Position numbers and translations under genes: made by a program
Shown: one piece after another, positions 58,413 to 64,000 of the stretch
Layout of the letters: every line of letters begins with the position of its first letter
Position numbering within the stretch: the stretch's first letter is position 1
The notes under the pieces: generated by a model
The model's database searches: none
The model's input: only the letters and a program-made list of their open reading frames with translations
What the model was told of the DNA's origin: nothing
Assembly: GCA_026419785.1 (NCBI GenBank)
Contig: JAODTK010000223.1
Location: forward strand, 310,001 to 374,000
From: Sclerodactyla briareus
Taxonomy: Eukaryota; Echinodermata; Holothuroidea; Dendrochirotida; Sclerodactylidae
DNA: 64,000 bases
Direction of reading: 5' to 3'

Positions 58413-58429
58413 TAGCCTAATTACGGCAT

Positions 58430-61330
58430 TTGTTACCACACCCGGTAAATGTTGGGCGGGGTGGGGGGGGGGGGGGGTCGGGGTCAGTATTCCCACGCAG
58501 GACGGCAACATGCAATTTCTCACCCCTCACAACTGTTCTAATCCGGCTCTCTGGGCAATCAGAGAGGGGCACTGGTCACATTTTCCAGTCGGTGGTAAAA
58601 CTGGTTCTTGTTTCTGGTTACTTGTGTAACTGGTGACGTACCAAGACATTATGCGTTTTATCGTATTGTATTTTTTCTTTACTGTACTGTACTCCCGACA
58701 AACTCTGATATAGGATCCCACGAAGTGCCCGAGGGCAAAAAGTCAAGAGACAAAGATAAACCTACCAAATGCTTGTGGACCGCAAACCCCCAGACGAAAC
58801 ACAAACGAAAACTACATACCAAGAACGCCTGGTCACGTGTACCTGTATCATCTTCCCCGCTAATATGCTAACATGTACAGTTAAAGAAATATTAGATATC
58901 ATCGTTATAGTTGGTCAATATTGCCTAAATCTTGTCAGAGTATGTATATAGCTCGCTCGTGCATAGAGGTTTTCAAGCTCGTCATGTTACACGCTATACC
59001 CCTATGCAGTGACATCCACTAATTGGTATTGCATAGCAGTGGACAGGACAAGAGGTACGGTGGCCTATATACTGTGTACGGCTCTGGTATATGTGCGTGT
59101 ATATGCGTGAAGCCTACCTCATTTGTGAATAGTTTTGACTATCGATAGTTTGGTCGTTTTGATTCATGGAAAAAATCACCGTTGCGACCTACTGCAAATT
59201 GTACCTAACTGAACTTTTTTTTTTCAAAATTGCTCTATGCTGGAACACATCTTTGCGTTGGCGATCTATATTTCTATTAGCACGTTTTCAGAGGAGCGCA
59301 CCCGCTTACAACAAAGCCATTGATGATTGAACAAGATCTACCGGACAATTCTGTGAATACTTATTCTATTTTGCACACAAGTGCAACTGTAATCCAACGT
59401 TTTGTGGGACTCTCTCCTTGATTCAAATTCTGGCACTTTTAATCTATCTCCAATACCTTGTAATAGTATAAAAAAATCATCAGAATTCGACAAGAAGACA
59501 CGAAGTCATCGGCTATCCAAATATCTCAAAATTGGGAGATGCTACTCTGAAATTTTTAGGAGGAGTTCTCCGAGGATCTGAACTGTTCCTCGTACCCAAG
59601 GGCGGAATGGCCATATTCAGAGTTCGGAGGGGGGAATTTATTCAAATTTCTATAATCGAAGCGCAATAATCGGTTCGGGCGTACAGACGCATAGCGTGCC
59701 CAAGACAATGTTTTGCCTGAAAGGGTTCCCCAGATTGCGGGAGGAAAGCACTTCCCGGGCATATTTTTTTTTTCGTTTTGGCCAGTTTCCTGCCAACTAT
59801 TTTTCTGTCGAATTTTTAAACCTCAACAGATTGTCATTGGTCTACCACCCCCCCCCAATAACAGATTGGCACACGGAAAAAAAAATCATAAAATCAAGTA
59901 AGAATTTCCTCTGACAGTTCAAAGGTGAGTTGTGCTACTTCCACATAGACCAGAGCGATTGCAATTTTTGCCGTCTCTCGCACGACTTGTAGAAAATTAT
60001 CAACACCCCGTCTCCAACAACTTTCGGTTACTTTGGTACTGGAGTAAAAAAAACAAATGATTTGTAATGTTCCTGACCTGATGCTCATGATGTCCATACA
60101 CGTACGTACACAGTAGTATCTAACACTTATGTCAATGACTTCAATGTTTTCGAAACTAAATTGAAGACTCCCTTCTTTTGTGGAGCATTTCAAGAAATCT
60201 GTTAAACTTTCAAAATATTTTAGAGGGTCTTTTTTATCTGAGTTAAAAAAATGTTATAGAATTTGACTATAATTTTCCTTGCGATCGTTAGGTCCTCTAT
60301 GTATACCGGATGTACGACGCCAATAAGATGTTCCCCCCCTGTAATGCGTTTTTCGAAGAATATATTTAGCCTACATTATATTATGCATCAGATCGATTGG
60401 CTCACTCATGCCACATAGCGGGGCCGGAAGAACCATAGCATGGCGAATTGGGATGTGGACCGAGTGGTTGGCAAACACACTACCACGCATGCTCCACCCA
60501 CAACAAAAACGGCACATAGACGGTGCTTGTTTTTATACGTGACTATCGCAGTGAAGTTGATGTTACATGCGACATATTTTACACTCATTGGGGGAACGTA
60601 ACTACTGCACTGCGTCCGCAACCAACCCCTCCAACCCGCTTCTCTCTACATGATCTCGCCCTTCGATTATTGTATCACAAAACATCGTGACAAGATAGTG
60701 CCAAACAAATCAGCGAAAGCGGAAGGGTAAATTGCCCAGACTGTCGATTCCCGAATTTCACGAGTTCGGAAGGTGAGTTCTGTGATCGTTCATTTTTTGT
60801 AAAAGTTATGATCACCAACGCACACATGGTACTGTCTCGCCATAGGTACCTCCTACTGGTAACTCTCACCCACCCAGCCATAATTGTTTCTCTAGTCAAC
60901 CTTTCCTATGGCAACCAACACAAGTTAATCATGTCAACTGACTACAATATATTATTCGGCTCTTTGAATTTGCTGCCATTCCGCAATTTTCAGGGATCTT
61001 GCATAATTGGACAACCGTTCATAAAATAGATCGAGGGGTGGATTTCAGACCCTCCTGCCACAAACGGAACTTCATCCCTGACCAATTGGAAGATAATGCA
61101 GTAGCCCGAAAATGGTTTGTATGTGACGTTCTGTTTTGTTTTTTTAATCTTTTAAAATTTTTCTGACTTTATAATGATTTCCTACTTCCCTAGTTCTATC
61201 ACTGTCAACAAACACCACAACAGGTTTAGGAAGTAACATCCCTCCCCCCCCCCCCACAGAAAGAAAAATAAAATGATAGGCCGATCTAAACACATTTAAC
61301 GCATGGATGCCTAAATGGGCAATGTATTCC
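58430..61330. other. Intergenic DNA, no firm gene
   Basis: Contains G- and C-runs at about 58464 and 59848. A Lys-rich plus-strand frame at 58700-58871 is preceded by GATATAG but lacks a donor or domain. The sentence-like word CAACTACTGCAC…ACTGCGTCCG at about 53685 recurs at about 60600. A CCCGGGCAT-type repeat scrap lies near 59755. Confidence 0.3.
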
Positions 61331-61339
61331 AGCATAATT

Positions 61340-61695
61340 AACTGGGCGGATCCCGGATTTTCAGTTAGAGGGGGCGCCAAAAATTATCAACATATATAAT
61401 TGGAGAAGTAGCATCCGGAGCGCGGCAGGCGCGAGGGTCCCAAATCGGGAGGGGGGGGGGTAGTTGAAATTCCCTAGATACTGAACTGTCAATTGATATG
61501 AACACACGTATCTGATCAGCGGCGTGGCCAGAGTTTTTTTAGTAGGGGCATGGGGGGGTGGGGGGTGCCGGAGTGTGGGGACCAAGGCATATGAGATGCA
61601 TCTTTTGACCATCTAAGAGCGGAGCGCCACCAGTTGCTCAGATGGCGCGAGCAAATTTCTGGTGAGAGACCTTCCCAGATGGCCGGAACGGCATT
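61340..61695 (+). repeat. GCGCCACC…AGATGGCCGG repeat copy
   Basis: Begins GGCGGATCCCGGATTTTCAG. It contains a G-run, then a second start (GGCGTGGCCAGAGTTTTTTT) with GACCATCTAAGAGCGGAGCG, AGATGGCGCGAGCAAATTTC and CCAGATGGCCGGAACGGCAT. Same family as 54781-55545 and 62690-62825. Confidence 0.5.
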
Positions 61696-62689
61696 ACTCG
61701 TGTATTTTGTTTGACAAAAAGCATAACACAAAAATTAGGAAATGATTGTTTCAATGGTTTTGGAGGAAACACTGGTGGTCCCTTAAGAGTACTCCGGATT
61801 TACACAATCAACGTTGTATTATCGACAATTTTGCAAGTACTGTGATCCCAAATATCACATTTTTTGGTGCCGTAGATAGACAAAGGTCTCACAAAAGATG
61901 TGTTCCACTGCTGCGCGTAATTGGATTTGACTCTTTTCATAATCGCAATCGGTATGAGTGAAATGAACAATTGTTTTGGATGAATTTGAAGTCATCTGAG
62001 ATCAAGAGAGGTCTACCCCACGTGCCACACAACGAGCACAGCACCAATTGCCCAGAACAAAGTTTAATTGACGTGTCGAGCTTTCTGGATGGGAGGGGGG
62101 GGTGGGGGATGGGGGGGGGTACAAGAAACTACGATTGTTATTTGCGGTGCGTAAATAGGGTCATCGGATTGTGAGAAGTTGTATTTATCGCAACATCGGA
62201 TACAGCCCAGAAGCTTGCCCGAAAACCGCCCATCAGCTGGAAAAACCTTTCATACTGAGTGGACGGGGGGGAATCTGTGATGTAGAATGAGGGAATCTTA
62301 GAAAAAATTATGATTTTTTTTTTTTTTTCGGTAAATTTTGGTGCTATGCAAAATACTATAACAGATCCCACCAACAGGCATGTACGTTTGTCTCTCAATA
62401 TCATGGTAAGTAAATTGAGTGTGGAACCGTATAGAACAATGCTTTGAAAAGGCAATGGATCCAGATTTCTCCCAAGAGGGGTGGGTGATTCGTGATGTGA
62501 AGCGCGTACAGACAGACCAACCCCGATGTGCGCGCATGCAACTGGTAAATCCGTATGAGAACATGGCCAAATAAAACCGTAAATCAATTATTGTTCTCAC
62601 ACAGTAGCTAATCTACGACCGAAGAATCCTCGTGGAACATTTACCCACGCGTGGAAGAATAACATGTAGCTACAAATCAGGGCGTCGAT

Positions 62690-63560
62690 CCGTTTTGAAA
62701 TAGTGGGGGGGGGGGACACTTTCGAATGGAAATGACCATCTAAGCGGAAGCGCCAACCATCGGTGGCGCGAATCGTAGCGCGAAAATTTAAGATTCTCAT
62801 ACCCTCCAGATCGACGGAAATGGCACTTGACAGGATCAATAGCCACCCATCTACATGTGTGATTTGAAGTAAAAGACACACCAAAAGTTGTCATTGTACA
62901 TATTAAGATGATTTACCGAATATTACACATGGTATTTTTTATACCTTTCCTACTCTGGCGAGCGCGGAGCGCGAAAAAAATGCATGTTTCCCGGGCATTT
63001 CATCGAAAAAAGGCTGCGAAAAATTACCGCATGTTTCACTTTGCTTTTTTCCTCCCAGATTTCCCACGAATTTTCATTTCAGAAAGATTGGGGGGGGGGG
63101 GGGCAGTCTTCCCAAGGCTCCTGAAATTATCGAGTGAACAAAAGTTCGAGCCTCACATTTCATATTCAGCCTACAAACGTCTGCGAATAAAACGACTCAT
63201 TGCGCGCAGAAAACAAATACATGCACATTATCTGGCTATTGATTTAAAATTCGAGAATTCGGTTATGAAACATGGGTAATCCTTCGGAATTCGGTCCTAG
63301 TCGGGTCAAGATCTCACATTGGTCAGCACTGGAATTAGTGGACTGGTGCATCAATTTCCACAGCGCGATTTTTGTTTTGTTAGACAAAAATTAAACCAGT
63401 TTAGAGTGTACAAATTGGGAGGGTGCTATTATTTTTTATTACAGTCGGAAAAAGTGGGCTGGGGGGGGCAAAACGATATGATATCCCCCCCCTTTTGAAA
63501 GTGGGGGACATGTACCCCCCCCGCCCCGTATCCCCCAACCTGTGGGACGCCATGGCTAAC
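62690..63560 (+). mobile_element. Plus-strand sister of the 5965-7010 insertion
   Basis: Carries, in order, ATCCGTTTTGAAATAGTGGG, the GACCATCTAAGCGGAAGCGC module, GATCGACGGAAATGGCA, AAAAGTTGTCAT, GATGATTTACCG, ACACATGGTATTTTTTAT, a G14 run, GGCTATTGATTTAAAATTCG and CGGTCCTAGTCGGGTC. It ends with CCCC…CCTGTGGGACGCCATGG. All of these match the reverse complement of about 5965-6985. The 123-codon frame at 62908 is not conserved in frame with the sister, so it is probably non-coding. Confidence 0.65.
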
Positions 63561-64000
63561 ATCTGTCGCCAGGAAAAGTTTCTTCATCATCAATGGAGAG
63601 TGTTTGTTTTCGCCGCACAACATTCAAAGCGCTTTGCCGCTCTAACGTTGGAAAATCACCACAATTGTACTGTCGCCAAACCATATGCCATGGAAGCGAA
63701 TCGGCCCGTTAACTAATAGTAGAGTAGTTTGCCGTGCTTAGATGACGCGATTAGCTTTTGAGGAGCTAAGAATACCTATCAATAAGAATGCAAACCAATA
63801 TGCATAGTGGTGCTCCTTCTGATGTGAACAGATGGCAGATGGGGCTTTGTCAACTTTAACTCAACGGCTGAGGCCGTCCGTCCAAAACAAAAATCCTCGC
63901 GAGATTCTTTAGGGGGGGGGGGCGCCGGGTGCGCCCCCTCTGGATCGCGCCGGTTATAAACGTAGACTATTGACAAACATAGAGTTCCGACAGAATCAGC
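63561..64000. other. Window end, repeat scrap only
   Basis: A G-run followed by GCGCCGGGTGCGCCCCCTCT and GGATCGCGCCGG at 63920-63955 repeats the block at 55645. No gene was seen. Confidence 0.4.

Overview
This is a 64 kb piece of animal nuclear DNA. It has spliced-gene signals, a C2H2 zinc-finger gene, non-LTR retrotransposon fragments, a tRNA-derived SINE, many cut-and-paste transposon remnants, microsatellites and about forty poly-G/poly-C runs. It has no operons and no bacterial signals. The repeat style (octamer-bearing ATGCAAAT tandem units, 'TGACCTTTGACCTTGACC' tracts, a SINE with CCTTGGGCAAGGCAC) suggests a marine invertebrate deuterostome such as an echinoderm. That placement is inference, not something the sequence proves.

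The one confident protein-coding gene lies on the minus strand (40623 to 38858). It encodes a protein of about 570 residues with nine good C2H2 fingers, one degenerate N-terminal finger and one isolated C-terminal finger. A splice acceptor sits 9 bases before the ATG. Two small indels within 80 bases break the frame in the finger 3-4 and finger 4-5 linkers. This is either assembly error or recent inactivation.

On the plus strand, 12370-15972 holds a chain of short exon-like segments with good splice sites and largely compatible phases. They would encode a low-complexity/coiled-coil protein that I do not recognise. An exon-like block at 22000-22337 would encode a basic helical stretch ending in a transmembrane segment. 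It may be the 3' end of the same gene or of another. These are hypotheses that need RNA evidence. Weaker exon-like pieces occur at 3020-3270, 27957-28244, 32212-32809 and 36011-36140.

Most of the rest is mobile DNA. (1) A hAT-like element family is present as two inverted copies, 10294-11591 and 42227-43681, each with its own 8-bp target duplication. (2) A second hAT-like element, 40753-43906, is flanked by AAGGTCAC and contains a LINE reverse-transcriptase fragment plus one of the family-1 copies. It sits just upstream of the zinc-finger exon. (3) A 2.06 kb element at 46234-48296 has perfect 16-bp terminal inverted repeats and ten copies of a GTTGCGGACGGGACAT motif in both orientations. It is itself invaded by a TTAA-flanked element whose sister lies at 57504. 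(4) Two direct copies of a 2.1-2.4 kb repeat (16368-18724 and 29675-31804) carry a satellite array with palindromes about 145 bp apart inside a roughly 450-bp higher-order unit. (5) There is a fold-back array of GATGTTCCC units at 33811-34213. (6) A LINE at 5250-7200 is split by a later insertion whose inverted sister lies at 62690-63560.

The genes and repeats do not form a pathway. The window reads as one regulatory zinc-finger locus and one or two weakly supported spliced genes set in transposon-rich intergenic and intronic DNA. I found no tRNA or rRNA genes, CRISPR arrays or viral genes.
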